A stretch of 27,840 nt of DNA from an uncultured Corynebacterium sp. (GCF_946222305.1 NZ_CAMIHZ010000030.1:1-27840), one strand, 5' to 3'. Shown: positions 6,534 to 15,331, counted from the stretch's first letter. A program made the numbers and translations. Notes: generated from the sequence alone by a model not told the origin.

Positions 6534-7829
6534 TTAGTGGAACTGGCCCTCCTCGGTGGAGCCCTTCAGGGCGGTGGTGGAGGAGTTTGGATCTACGGTG
6601 GTGGCGATGCGGTCGAAGTAACCTGCACCAACCTCGCGCTGGTGCTTCACAGCGGTGAAGCCGCGCTCCTTGGCTGCGTCGAACTCGCGGTTCTGCAGGT
6701 CCACGAAAGCGGACATCTGGTTGCGAGCGTAGCCGTAAGCCAGGTCGAACATGGAGTAGTTGAGGGCGTGGAAGCCAGCCAGGGTGATGAACTGGAACTT
6801 GAAGCCCATTGCACCCAGCTCGTTCTGGAACTTCGCGATGGTGTCGTCTTCCAGGTGAGCGGACCAGTTGAAGGATGGGGAGCAGTTGTAGGCCAGCAGC
6901 TGGTCTGGGAACTCCTCGCGGACAGACTCGGCGAACTTCTTGGCCAGCTCGAGGTCTGGGGTGCCGGTCTCCATCCAGATCAGGTCAGCGTATGGAGCGT
7001 ATGCCTTCGCACGGGCGATGCATGGCTCGATGCCGTTCTGCACGTTGTAGAAGCCCTCAGCGGTGCGACCGCCGGTCAGGAATGGCTTGTCGCGATCGTC
7101 AACATCGGAGGTCAGCAGGGTTGCGGCCTCGGCGTCGGTACGAGCGACAACCAGGGTTGGGGTGTTAGCAACGTCAGCAGCCAGACGTGCGGAGTTCAGG
7201 GTACGAACGTGCTGCTGGGTTGGGATCAAAACCTTACCACCCAGGTGACCACACTTCTTCTCGGAAGCGAGCTGGTCCTCCCAGTGGGTACCAGCAGCGC
7301 CGGCCTTGATCATGGCCTTCTGCAGCTCGTAGACGTTCAGTGCGCCACCGAAGCCAGCCTCACCGTCGGCAACGATTGGAACGAGCCAGTTGTCAACGGA
7401 GGTGTCGCCCTCAACGCGAGCGATCTCGTCTGCACGCAGCAGAGCGTTGTTGATGCGCTGAACAACCTGAGGAACGGAGTTAGCTGGGTACAGGGACTGG
7501 TCTGGGTAGGTGTGACCGGAGAGGTTGGCGTCACCCGCAACCTGCCAACCGGACAGGTAAACAGCCTTCAGGCCAGCGCGAACCTGCTGAACAGCCTGGT
7601 TGCCGGTCAGGGCGCCCAGTGCGTTGATGTAGGAATCGTCGCCCTTGTTTACGGCCTCCCACAGGATCTCAGAGCCGCGGCGTGCAAGGGTGTGCTCCTC
7701 AACAACGGTGCCCTGCAGCTCAGCAACCTGCTCTGCGGTGTAATCGCGCTTGACGTTCTTCCAGCGTGGGTTCTCGTCCCAATCCTTCTGGATTTCCGCT
7801 GCGGTACGTGCCTTGCCGACGTTAGACAT
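6534..7829 (-). CDS. aceA: Isocitrate lyase
   Basis: It cleaves isocitrate to glyoxylate and succinate, the first step of the glyoxylate shunt needed for growth on acetate or fatty acids. The product is 431 aa, as in C. glutamicum AceA. The active-site signature Lys-Lys-Cys-Gly-His lies at 191-195, with catalytic Cys193. The metal- and substrate-binding segment near residues 153-161 (Val-Ala-Asp-Gly-Glu-Ala-Gly-Phe-Gly) is intact, as is the C-terminal Lys-Gly-Ser-Thr-Glu-Glu-Gly-Gln-Phe. ATG 7829 is chosen over the longer frame because it matches the known N-terminus (Met-Ser-Asn-Val-Gly-Lys) and follows GGAAGTGAAG. It is divergent from aceB across a long shared control region. Confidence 0.98.
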   Translation of the reverse strand: MSNVGKARTAAEIQKDWDENPRWKNVKRDYTAEQVAELQGTVVEEHTLARRGSEILWEAVNKGDDSYINALGALTGNQAVQQVRAGLKAVYLSGWQVAGDANLSGHTYPDQSLYPANSVPQVVQRINNALLRADEIARVEGDTSVDNWLVPIVADGEAGFGGALNVYELQKAMIKAGAAGTHWEDQLASEKKCGHLGGKVLIPTQQHVRTLNSARLAADVANTPTLVVARTDAEAATLLTSDVDDRDKPFLTGGRTAEGFYNVQNGIEPCIARAKAYAPYADLIWMETGTPDLELAKKFAESVREEFPDQLLAYNCSPSFNWSAHLEDDTIAKFQNELGAMGFKFQFITLAGFHALNYSMFDLAYGYARNQMSAFVDLQNREFDAAKERGFTAVKHQREVGAGYFDRIATTVDPNSSTTALKGSTEEGQFH

Positions 7830-8474
7830 GTAAATCTTCACTTCCTTCTTCAATGGAGGAGTTCGTGTCTCATGCACCTAGCCGTGGTGGCCGGCGCATC
7901 CCAGCGCGAGACTGGGGTCCCAGCTATTGGCTGGGTGGGGGTGACGACACGGAGACGTTGGCGAGGCCACCCCGTGTACTGCCTTGTGGGCTGAAGCACA
8001 TGAAGCGGATATGCCATCAAGTTCTTGCAAACTTGGAGCGCCTCTGTCGCTATAGCTCACAATAGCAAGGCAAAAGTGCCCGTCAATGCAGTTTCCGACG
8101 TTATTTGTGTGTGGGGGTGTATGCGGTTTTTGTGAAGTTTGTTAATTTTTCCATCTCAGGTTGGCGATATTTTTATCGGCGACGGCAGCGTGATCTATGT
8201 CTCTTACTGGCCTAATGCGTGCTTCGGAGCATAGTGGGCAGCCATAGCTAAACAGGCCTTGTTTGTGTGTGGATTTCTGTTCCGTCCCCGTGGTGGGGGT
8301 GGAAAAAATATCGTGTACATCCCAATCTCATCCATACGTGATGGAAGTCACCTAATGTGGAGACGAAACTATAAGGATTTCTCCGCCCCGTCTCGCCCGC
8401 CGGGACCGGCCAATTACGAAAAGTCACAGAGGTTTTCGCGGTGGGGGATCCGTTCAGATCACAAAGGAGTCACT
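7830..8474. promoter_or_regulatory. aceA-aceB divergent control region
   Basis: These 645 nt contain no convincing gene. GTGGGGG occurs four times (7935-7941, 8111-8117, 8293-8299, 8441-8447). The G-runs resemble sites of the activator RamA, though they lack the leading A of its published consensus. TTGCAAACTTG (8025-8035) and the imperfect repeat GGCAAAAGTGCC (8069-8080) resemble RamB-type sites. A TCACA half-site (8057-8061) and TGTGA (8130-8134) are too degenerate to call GlxR. Promoter boxes for aceB are not clear. For aceA a TATTGT-like box lies near 8060 on the minus strand. Confidence 0.5.
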
Positions 8475-10697
8475 ATGACCAATGACCAGAAGACGGAGCG
8501 CATCTCTGCAGGTGGCCTGCAGGTTGCCAAGACTCTCTACGATTTCATCAACGGTGAAGTTCTTCCACGGGTCGGTAAGGATTCCGCTGAGGACCAGAAC
8601 AAGTTCTGGGAAGGCTTCGGCAAGATCGTCGAAGAATTCACACCTCGCAACCGTGATCTGCTCGCCAAGCGCGACGAGTTCCAGACCAAACTGGACAAGT
8701 GGTACGCCGACCACACCGGTGAGCAGAACGCCGAAGAGTACACCGCATTCCTCAAGGAAATCGGTTACCTCGTAGACGCACCGGCGGACTTCAAGATCAA
8801 TACGGAGAACATCGATACCGAGATCTCCGAAACCGCCGGCCCCCAGCTGGTCGTTCCAATTCTCAACGCTCGCTTCGCCATTAACGCGGCCAACGCCCGT
8901 TGGGGCTCTTTGTATGACGCCCTGTATGGCACGAACGCTATTTCTGAGGAAAATGGAGCTGAAAAAGGCACCGGTTACAATAAGGTCCGCGGCGACAAGG
9001 TCATCGCCTGGTCCCGCGACTTCCTCGACCGCGCGGTGCCACTGGAGAGTGGATCCCACAAGGATGTCACCAAGTACTCGGTAGCATCCGGCCAGTTCAC
9101 TGCAGAAATCGACGGCCAGGAAGTTCACCTGCGCGAGCCAGAGGTGTACGCCGGTTACGCGGGGGATAAGGAAAATCCAACCTCCATCTTGCTGCGCAAC
9201 AATGGTCTGTACATCGACATCCAGATCGATCCTGAGTCCCCAGTCGGTTCCACCGACAAGGCTGGCGTGAAGGACATCATCCTAGAATCCGCAGTCTCCA
9301 CGATTATGGACTTCGAGGATTCCGTCGCCGCTGTCGACGCAACGGACAAGACCTTGGGCTACCGCAACTGGTTCGGCCTGAACACCGGCGAACTGGCTGA
9401 GGAGGTCACCAAGGGTGATAAGACCTTCACTCGTCGTATGAATCCAGATCGCGAGTACACCTCCCGTGACGGTGAGACCCTGCGTCTGCACGGACGTTCC
9501 CTGCTGTTTGTTCGCAACGTGGGCCACCTGATGCAGAACCCAGCCATCCTGGACCAGAATGGCGATGAAATCTTCGAGGGCATCATGGATGGCGTTATCA
9601 CTTCCGCTTGTGCCATCCCAGGTCTGGAGAAGGACAACGAGCGCGGAAACTCCCGCACTGGCTCCATCTACATCGTGAAGCCAAAGCAGCACGGTCCTGA
9701 AGAGGTTGCTTTCACCAATGACCTGTTCGCTGCTATCGAGGATCTGTTGGGTCTGGAGCGTTTCACGCTGAAGGTCGGCGTCATGGATGAAGAGCGCCGT
9801 ACCTCCGCCAACCTGGATGCCTGCATCGCCGCAGTGAAGGACCGCTTGGCGTTTATTAACACGGGCTTCCTGGATCGCACCGGTGACGAGATCCACACCT
9901 CCATGGTTGCCGGCCCCATGATCCGCAAGGGCGAGATGAAGCAGTCCAAGTGGATGCTCGCCTACGAGGACAACAACGTGGACGCCGGTCTGGAGCACGG
10001 GCTGCCAGGTAAGGCTCAAATCGGCAAGGGCATGTGGGCCATGACCGAGCTCATGGCTGAGATGCTGGAACAGAAGATCGGCCAGCCGAAGCAAGGCGCT
10101 TCCACCGCGTGGGTTCCTTCCCCAACCGGCGCCACCCTGCACGCCACCCACTACCACGAGGTCGACGTCTTCGAGGTGCAGGAGAAGCTGCACACCGAGG
10201 GGCGCCGCGATACCCAGGGCGATCTGCTGACCATCCCAGTGGCCGGCGCAGCCAAGGGCGAGGGCAACGCCACCTGGGGCGAGGCGGAAGTTAAGGAAGA
10301 GCTGGACAACAACTGCCAGTCCATCCTCGGCTACGTGGTGCGCTGGGTTGAGCAGGGCGTGGGCTGCTCCAAGGTTCCGGACATCCACGACATTGACCTG
10401 ATGGAGGACCGCGCTACCCTGCGTATTTCCTCCCAGCTGCTGGCTAACTGGCTGAAGCACGGCATCATCAGCGAAGAGCAGGTCATCGAGTCCCTGGAGC
10501 GCATGGCCAAGAAGGTTGATGCCCAGAACGCCGGCGACGACGCTTACCGTGACATGGCTGCCGACTACGATGCCTCGGTCGCATTCCAAGCGGCTAAGGA
10601 TCTGATCCTCAAGGGTGAGGAGCAGCCTTCCGGTTACACCGAGCCGATCCTGCACGCACGCCGTCGCGAGTTTAAGGAAAAGAACAACATCGCCTAA
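8475..10697 (+). CDS. aceB: Malate synthase G
   Basis: It condenses glyoxylate with acetyl-CoA to malate, completing the glyoxylate shunt. The 740-aa length is typical of the monomeric G-type enzyme, called aceB in corynebacteria although it resembles E. coli GlcB. Recognisable segments are the metal-binding patch Asp-Phe-Glu-Asp-Ser-Val-Ala-Ala-Val-Asp in the first half and Gly-Lys-Gly-Met-Trp-Ala-Met in the second. ATG 8475 is chosen because AAAGGAG (8464-8469) lies 5 nt upstream. The frame extends back to 8259, but the added residues do not look like malate synthase. Transcription is divergent from aceA, and the two are very likely co-regulated by RamA and RamB. Confidence 0.97.
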   Translation: MTNDQKTERISAGGLQVAKTLYDFINGEVLPRVGKDSAEDQNKFWEGFGKIVEEFTPRNRDLLAKRDEFQTKLDKWYADHTGEQNAEEYTAFLKEIGYLVDAPADFKINTENIDTEISETAGPQLVVPILNARFAINAANARWGSLYDALYGTNAISEENGAEKGTGYNKVRGDKVIAWSRDFLDRAVPLESGSHKDVTKYSVASGQFTAEIDGQEVHLREPEVYAGYAGDKENPTSILLRNNGLYIDIQIDPESPVGSTDKAGVKDIILESAVSTIMDFEDSVAAVDATDKTLGYRNWFGLNTGELAEEVTKGDKTFTRRMNPDREYTSRDGETLRLHGRSLLFVRNVGHLMQNPAILDQNGDEIFEGIMDGVITSACAIPGLEKDNERGNSRTGSIYIVKPKQHGPEEVAFTNDLFAAIEDLLGLERFTLKVGVMDEERRTSANLDACIAAVKDRLAFINTGFLDRTGDEIHTSMVAGPMIRKGEMKQSKWMLAYEDNNVDAGLEHGLPGKAQIGKGMWAMTELMAEMLEQKIGQPKQGASTAWVPSPTGATLHATHYHEVDVFEVQEKLHTEGRRDTQGDLLTIPVAGAAKGEGNATWGEAEVKEELDNNCQSILGYVVRWVEQGVGCSKVPDIHDIDLMEDRATLRISSQLLANWLKHGIISEEQVIESLERMAKKVDAQNAGDDAYRDMAADYDASVAFQAAKDLILKGEEQPSGYTEPILHARRREFKEKNNIA

Positions 10698-10765
10698 CGA
10701 CAAAAGTGTCTAACGGAGGCTAACCTTCAGTTCTGTGAACATCATCCGATCCTTCGGTTCGATGA

Positions 10766-10827
10766 ACAGAGGCCGGCACGGAGACTGGGTAACGATACAC
10801 AGTTGCCCAGCCCGTGTCGGTCTCTGT
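10766..10827 (+). terminator. Long imperfect hairpin after aceB
   Basis: The left arm 10766-10793 and right arm 10802-10827 pair over about 25 positions with a few G-U pairs and a small asymmetric bulge. The loop is 8 nt. It lies 69 nt after the aceB stop and 33 nt before the HAD gene. There is no T-run after it, so it may be a terminator or a leader structure for the next gene. Confidence 0.45.
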
Positions 10828-10860
10828 CGCTACCATGGGGATTCGACGAAAGGACGCCCC

Positions 10861-11604
10861 ATGACCCACCACACACGGCCCTTATTCGAGTATCGGGCCA
10901 TCCTCTTTGACCTCGATGGAGTCATCACCCCGACCGCTGAACTGCACCGTCAGGCATGGCGCCGGATGTTCTCCGCGTTTTTGGAAGAGCGCGGTGCCGA
11001 GCCGTATACCGAACAGGACTACTTCGATTATCTCGATGGTCGCCGACGCGATGAGGGGGTAGCTGCTTTGCTGGCTAGCCGCGGCATCTCTTTACCTGAG
11101 GGTTCTTTGGATGACGACGCCACGGTCGACTCAATCCACGGTCTCGGTAGTAGGAAGAATGCAGATTTTCTCCAGCTCGTGGAGGAAGGCGTGCAGCCGT
11201 ATCCCGGATCCGTCCAGCTGCTCGATGCCCTAGCCGCTGCGGAAGCTGATGGGCAACCGGTGCCCCGCATCGGTATCGTCAGTTCGTCCAAGAACGCTAA
11301 GCCAGTGCTCGAGTCCGCGGGCCTTTTAGATCGCTTTGAGATCGTGGTCGATGGAAAGGTGGCGTCGGAAGAAGGATTGAAGGGCAAGCCGGCACCAGAT
11401 ACCTACCTGCGAGGCGCCGAGCTGCTGGGAATCCAGCCGCAAGACGCAGTTGTCGTGGAAGACGCCACCAGTGGTGTGCAGTCGGGCCGGGCCGGTGAAT
11501 TCGGTCTAGTGCTGGGCGTAGATCGTGGGGCGGGGGAGGAAGCTCTCAAGGCTGCAGGCGCCGATGTGGTGGTAGCCGACTTGGCAGATCTGCTGCCACG
11601 ATAA
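10861..11604 (+). CDS. HAD-family hydrolase, probable beta-phosphoglucomutase
   Basis: The likely reaction is beta-D-glucose 1-phosphate to glucose 6-phosphate. The 247-aa protein has HAD motif I Phe-Asp-Leu-Asp-Gly-Val with the nucleophile Asp17 and acid/base Asp19. It is followed by an alpha-helical cap (about 25-90), motif II in Ile-Val-Ser-Ser-Ser-Lys, motif III Lys in Lys-Gly-Lys-Pro-Ala-Pro-Asp, and motif IV Val-Val-Glu-Asp-Ala. This layout is typical of beta-phosphoglucomutases and related sugar phosphatases. ATG 10861 is chosen because GAAAGGA lies just upstream; the longer frame would run through the hairpin. It is 74 nt upstream of a GH65 phosphorylase gene, the partner that makes beta-glucose 1-phosphate. 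The same gene pair occurs in mycobacteria (Rv3400/Rv3401). Substrate is inferred from context. Confidence 0.82.
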   Translation: MTHHTRPLFEYRAILFDLDGVITPTAELHRQAWRRMFSAFLEERGAEPYTEQDYFDYLDGRRRDEGVAALLASRGISLPEGSLDDDATVDSIHGLGSRKNADFLQLVEEGVQPYPGSVQLLDALAAAEADGQPVPRIGIVSSSKNAKPVLESAGLLDRFEIVVDGKVASEEGLKGKPAPDTYLRGAELLGIQPQDAVVVEDATSGVQSGRAGEFGLVLGVDRGAGEEALKAAGADVVVADLADLLPR

Positions 11605-11678
11605 AATCATTCGGAAAAACTTCAGCGGCCGTGGCAGCGACAACGCCTCGGCCACAACGACCACGGGAGCATACAGCA

Positions 11679-14408
11679 ATGGGTGAGAAGAAGGACCAGA
11701 AGCAGCTCAAGGACTTTCTCGCTTCGCAGCGTACGCAAACCAATATCGGTCCGCGGCGCCCCATTGATGGGGAGGACCTAGCTGCCAAGGACTTCCGCCT
11801 GGATTGGAAGCACTACAAGGTAGATCCGCAGGAGAAGATCGACCGGGAGAATAACCCAGTCGACGAGTGGGCTTGGGTGGAAAAGCACCCCAACCGCATG
11901 GATCTTGGGGTGTCCGAGACACTCTTCGCGCTGTCCAATGGCTACATGGGCTTGCGTGGTAACCCGGATGAGGGGCGCGATTCGGCTCACCACGGCACGT
12001 TTATTAATGGTGTTCACGAGACTTGGGATATTCAGCACGCGGAGAATGCGTATGGCTTGGCACGCCATGGACAGGGCATCATTTCGGTTCCCGATGCCAA
12101 GGCGATGCGCCTGTACATCGACGATGAGCCCTTCCGCCTAGGCAATGCGGAGGTTACCGAGTACAAGCGCAGCCTCGATTTCCGCGAAGGTGTGCTGCGG
12201 CGCGAACTGGTGTGGCGCACCCCGGGTGGCAAGCACATCCGCGTGACGAGTGAGCGCATGGTGAGCTTCCAAGAACGTCACTTGGCGATTATGTCCTTGG
12301 AGGTCGAACTTCTGGATGATGACGCCGCGGTGGTTATTAGCTCCCAGCTGCTCAATAGGCAGGACGGGGAGGACGAGTTCCCGGATAGCAATGCGAAGTT
12401 CGATGAGGAGGAATTCGATCCGCGGCGCGGTGAGCAGTTCCAAGAACGCGTGCTGCTGCCGAAGTACCAGTTTTCCTCGGAGCCGGAGCGCGCAACGCTG
12501 GGCTATCAGGTGAACCACTCCGGCATGACTGTGGCGGCATCGATGGACCACGAACTCGATGTGCAGAGCCCTGGGGAGGAAACCAGTGACGCAGATGCCG
12601 GCGCAGGTGTGGGCACGGGAGTGGAAATCACCACGGAAGTGGAAGAAGACGTCGCCCGCGTGACTTATCACGTCAACGGACGTAGGGGTATGAAGCTGCG
12701 GTTGGAGAAGTTCGTTTCCTATCACTCCTCCCGCCACGTTTCGCCCGAGGAGTTGGCTTTCCGCTGTGCTCGTACGATCAACCGCGCGAAGTCGGTGGGT
12801 TTTGAAAACTTGGTGCTGAATCAGCAGGAATGGCTGGCGCGGTTCTGGGAGCGTTCCGATGTGAAGATCGGTGGGCAACCAGAGCTGCAGCAGGCAGTGC
12901 GCTGGAATATCTTCCAACTCATCCAGGCTTCCGCCCGCGCGGAGACCAGCGGCGTGCCTGCCAAAGGTATGACCGGTAGCGGTTACGGTGGCCACTATTT
13001 CTGGGACACAGAGATTTACGTCTTGCCGTTCTTGTCGTACACGAACCCCACGTTCGCACGAAACGCCCTGCGTTTCCGTTGCGATATGCTGCCGGCGGCT
13101 AAGCAGCGCGCGCTGGAGCTGTCCCACGATGGTGTGCTGTTCCCGTGGCGCACCATTAATGGCCAAGAGTCTTCCGCGTACTACGCCGCAGGTACCGCGC
13201 AGTACCACATTGATGCGGATATCTCCTTTGCGCTCATGAAGTATGTCTATGCCACGGGCGATGTGGACTTCCTACTGGAGCAAGGCGTGCACATTTTGGT
13301 GGGCACCGCGCGCTTCTGGATGTCCATTGGCTTCTTCAACAGTGGCAGCAAGCGTTTCGAGATTCACTCGGTGACCGGACCGGATGAGTACACCACGGTG
13401 GTGAATAACAACCTGTACACCAACGTGATGGCGCGCTATAACCTGCGCGTCGCTGCGGGCGTGCTGCGCCAAATGGCGGAGGAGCGCCCCAAGGAGTACA
13501 AGGCCCTCATTACTGATGAAAACATCACTAATGAAGAGATTAGCTTGTGGGAGCGGGCCGCGGAAGAGATGCTGGTGCCGTTCAACGAGGAGCTTGGCGT
13601 CAATCCACAAGATGATTACTTCTTGCTGCGCGAGGTCTGGAACCTCGATGACCCGAACAGCGAACCGAAGCGCCCCCTCCTGTTGCACTACCACCCCCTG
13701 ACGATTTACCGGTACCAGGTAGTGAAGCAGGCGGACGTGGTGCTGGCGTTGTTCCTCCAGGGGCAGGAATTCTCCAGTCAGGTCAAACGTGCGGATTACG
13801 ACTACTATGATCGCCTGACCACGGGAGATTCCACCTTGAGTGCCGTCGTGCAGTCCATTGTGGCGGCGGAGCTGGGGCTGAAGGATACGGCGCATCACTT
13901 CTTCAACCGCGGACTGTTCGTGGACTTGGCGGATATGCACCACAACACGTCCGACGGTGTTCACATCGCGTCGTGTGGTGGTGTGTGGACTGCGTTGACC
14001 TTTGGCTTCGGCGGTCTGCGCGATTACTACGGACAGTTCTCCATCAGCCCGCGTCTCCCGGAAGAGTGGGAGTACCTGACCTATCAAATCACGCTGCACG
14101 GTCAGCAGATTCAAGTCACCGTTCGCGAAGGCGAAGTGGAGCTGGCGGTGGTCGATGGTGATCACAAGGTGGGACCGTTGTGGGTGATGGGCGAGGAGGT
14201 AATCGTTGGCCGCGAACCCGTAGTGGTGAAGGGCGATACCCTCCTCACCGACGAATCCGACCCCGAGGCGTGGGGTGATCATGCCCGTGCGCACCGTCGT
14301 GCGAACCACGAGGATGCGCGTGCACAGATCGCCGTGCCCGGTTTTGCGGGAAGCGGTTTGCGGCCGGATGATGCCGTGGGGGAGCAGTCCGACGGGGCGG
14401 GCATGTAA
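11679..14408 (+). CDS. Glycoside hydrolase family 65 disaccharide phosphorylase
   Basis: GH65 phosphorylases split an alpha-linked glucose disaccharide (maltose, trehalose or kojibiose) with phosphate, giving glucose and beta-glucose 1-phosphate. The 909-aa product has the N-terminal beta-sandwich domain, then the (alpha/alpha)6 barrel. The general-acid Glu570 lies in Thr-Gly-Pro-Asp-Glu-Tyr. The downstream Lys-Gln-Ala-Asp and Ser-Cys-Gly-Gly-Val-Trp segments are family-typical. It is longer than the usual 750-800 aa because of an N-terminal charged extension, a Gly/Ala/Glu-rich insert near residues 295-320 and a C-terminal tail of about 60 residues. ATG 11679 has GGGAG 9 nt upstream and is preferred over the longer frame. 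It is probably cotranscribed with the HAD gene. Which disaccharide is used cannot be told from sequence alone. Confidence 0.88.
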   Translation: MGEKKDQKQLKDFLASQRTQTNIGPRRPIDGEDLAAKDFRLDWKHYKVDPQEKIDRENNPVDEWAWVEKHPNRMDLGVSETLFALSNGYMGLRGNPDEGRDSAHHGTFINGVHETWDIQHAENAYGLARHGQGIISVPDAKAMRLYIDDEPFRLGNAEVTEYKRSLDFREGVLRRELVWRTPGGKHIRVTSERMVSFQERHLAIMSLEVELLDDDAAVVISSQLLNRQDGEDEFPDSNAKFDEEEFDPRRGEQFQERVLLPKYQFSSEPERATLGYQVNHSGMTVAASMDHELDVQSPGEETSDADAGAGVGTGVEITTEVEEDVARVTYHVNGRRGMKLRLEKFVSYHSSRHVSPEELAFRCARTINRAKSVGFENLVLNQQEWLARFWERSDVKIGGQPELQQAVRWNIFQLIQASARAETSGVPAKGMTGSGYGGHYFWDTEIYVLPFLSYTNPTFARNALRFRCDMLPAAKQRALELSHDGVLFPWRTINGQESSAYYAAGTAQYHIDADISFALMKYVYATGDVDFLLEQGVHILVGTARFWMSIGFFNSGSKRFEIHSVTGPDEYTTVVNNNLYTNVMARYNLRVAAGVLRQMAEERPKEYKALITDENITNEEISLWERAAEEMLVPFNEELGVNPQDDYFLLREVWNLDDPNSEPKRPLLLHYHPLTIYRYQVVKQADVVLALFLQGQEFSSQVKRADYDYYDRLTTGDSTLSAVVQSIVAAELGLKDTAHHFFNRGLFVDLADMHHNTSDGVHIASCGGVWTALTFGFGGLRDYYGQFSISPRLPEEWEYLTYQITLHGQQIQVTVREGEVELAVVDGDHKVGPLWVMGEEVIVGREPVVVKGDTLLTDESDPEAWGDHARAHRRANHEDARAQIAVPGFAGSGLRPDDAVGEQSDGAGM

Positions 14409-14432
14409 CGCTCACTCCAACGAAATAGTTCC

Positions 14433-14476
14433 CAGGTGCCTTGACCTGCCCCCATAACGGGGGAATGGGGCACCTG
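14433..14476 (+). terminator. Hairpin after the GH65 gene
   Basis: CAGGTGCC (14433-14440) pairs with 14469-14476, and an inner CCCCC (14449-14453) pairs with GGGGG (14459-14463). It starts 25 nt after the GH65 stop. No T-run follows, but it separates the HAD/GH65 pair from the sdh promoter. Confidence 0.6.
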
Positions 14477-14542
14477 TGAATTACCGCAAAGTAGTCGTTA
14501 AGGGGGGTAGAGATTTACAGTATTCATGACACTGGAGGTGCC
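14477..14542 (+). promoter_or_regulatory. sdhC promoter region with RamA/RamB-like motifs
   Basis: AGGGGGGT (14501-14508) fits the published C. glutamicum RamA motif A-G(4-6)-T/G exactly. GCAAAGT (14486-14492) resembles the core of RamB sites. TACAGT (14516-14521) could be the -10 box, and GGAGG (14534-14538) is the ribosome binding site. In C. glutamicum sdhCAB is controlled by RamA and RamB, which fits. Binding is inferred, not shown. Confidence 0.5.
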
Positions 14543-15331
14543 ATGACTGTTAAATATGACGACCGGGACGCAATTGTCCACGGAAAGATAACGACGAAGC
14601 CTCTGCGCGAGAAAGCAGGGGTCTCTACTTGGGCGATGAAGCTGACGATGGCCGTGACTGGCATTATCTTTGCTCTCTTCGTCTTGGTCCACATGCTTGG
14701 AAACCTGAAGGTTTACATGGGGGCCGAATCCTTTAATACTTACGCCGACTTCCTGCGCGAATTCGGTCACCCACTATTGCCACACGAGCTGTTCCTTTGG
14801 ATTGCTCGTATCGTTCTGCTGGTTTCCCTGATTCTGCACGTGTGGTTCGCTTTGGCGCTGACCTCGCGTTCTCATCAGTCTCGCGGTTCTTTCAAGCGCA
14901 AGAACATGGTGGGCAGCTTCAACACGTTCACCGCACGTTCCATGCCAGTTACCGGTGTGGTTCTGTTGCTGTTCATCATCTTCCACATCCTGGACCTGAC
15001 CTTGGGCGTGAAGCCTGCGGCATCAGCTGACTTCCAGGGTGCTGTGGACGGTTCCCACGCGGCCTACCAGAACCTGGTTGCGTCCTTTGATCGTCCAGTG
15101 GTTGCCATCTTCTACATCCTAGCGATGGTGATCCTGTTCCTGCACCTGTCCCACGGCATCTGGACCGCATCCTCTGACCTAGGTATCACCGGCCACCGCT
15201 GGCGCCAAGTCATGCTGTGGGTTTCCTACTTGCTGCCCGCAATCATCATGATCGGCAACATCTCTATCCCGCTGGCGGTCATGTTCGGTTTGGTTGATCA
15301 GACTCCGTTCGTCCCCATGGCCGGGCACTAA
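14543..15331 (+). CDS. sdhC: Succinate dehydrogenase cytochrome b subunit
   Basis: This is the membrane anchor of succinate:menaquinone oxidoreductase, binding haem b and the quinone. The 262-aa protein has five hydrophobic helices, typical of the single-subunit (SdhC only) anchor of actinobacteria. His residues inside or at the ends of helices are candidate haem ligands: Val-His-Met-Leu-Gly near 50, Leu-His-Val-Trp, Phe-His-Ile-Leu, and Leu-His-Leu-Ser-His. GGAGG lies 4 nt before ATG. It is the first gene of sdhCAB, with the next start 32 nt after its stop, so no separate SdhD is expected. Confidence 0.95.
   Translation: MTVKYDDRDAIVHGKITTKPLREKAGVSTWAMKLTMAVTGIIFALFVLVHMLGNLKVYMGAESFNTYADFLREFGHPLLPHELFLWIARIVLLVSLILHVWFALALTSRSHQSRGSFKRKNMVGSFNTFTARSMPVTGVVLLLFIIFHILDLTLGVKPAASADFQGAVDGSHAAYQNLVASFDRPVVAIFYILAMVILFLHLSHGIWTASSDLGITGHRWRQVMLWVSYLLPAIIMIGNISIPLAVMFGLVDQTPFVPMAGH

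Noticed and set aside
6537..7994. 485-codon plus-strand frame opposite aceA
   Set aside because: aceA is unambiguous. The antisense frame is open only because of high GC and biased codon use, and its product is low in family-like motifs.
8041..8145. GlxR (cAMP) binding site in the aceA-aceB gap
   Set aside because: Only half-sites (TCACA and TGTGA) are seen. The opposing halves do not fit the TGTGA-N6-TCACA consensus.
9282..10703. Long minus-strand frame opposite aceB
   Set aside because: The sense gene is a full malate synthase. The opposite frame has no promoter or ribosome binding site and no recognisable product.
12138..14309. Two long minus-strand frames (12138-13208, 13272-14309) opposite the GH65 gene
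   Set aside because: They are typical shadows of a high-GC coding sequence, His- and Arg-rich, without signals.
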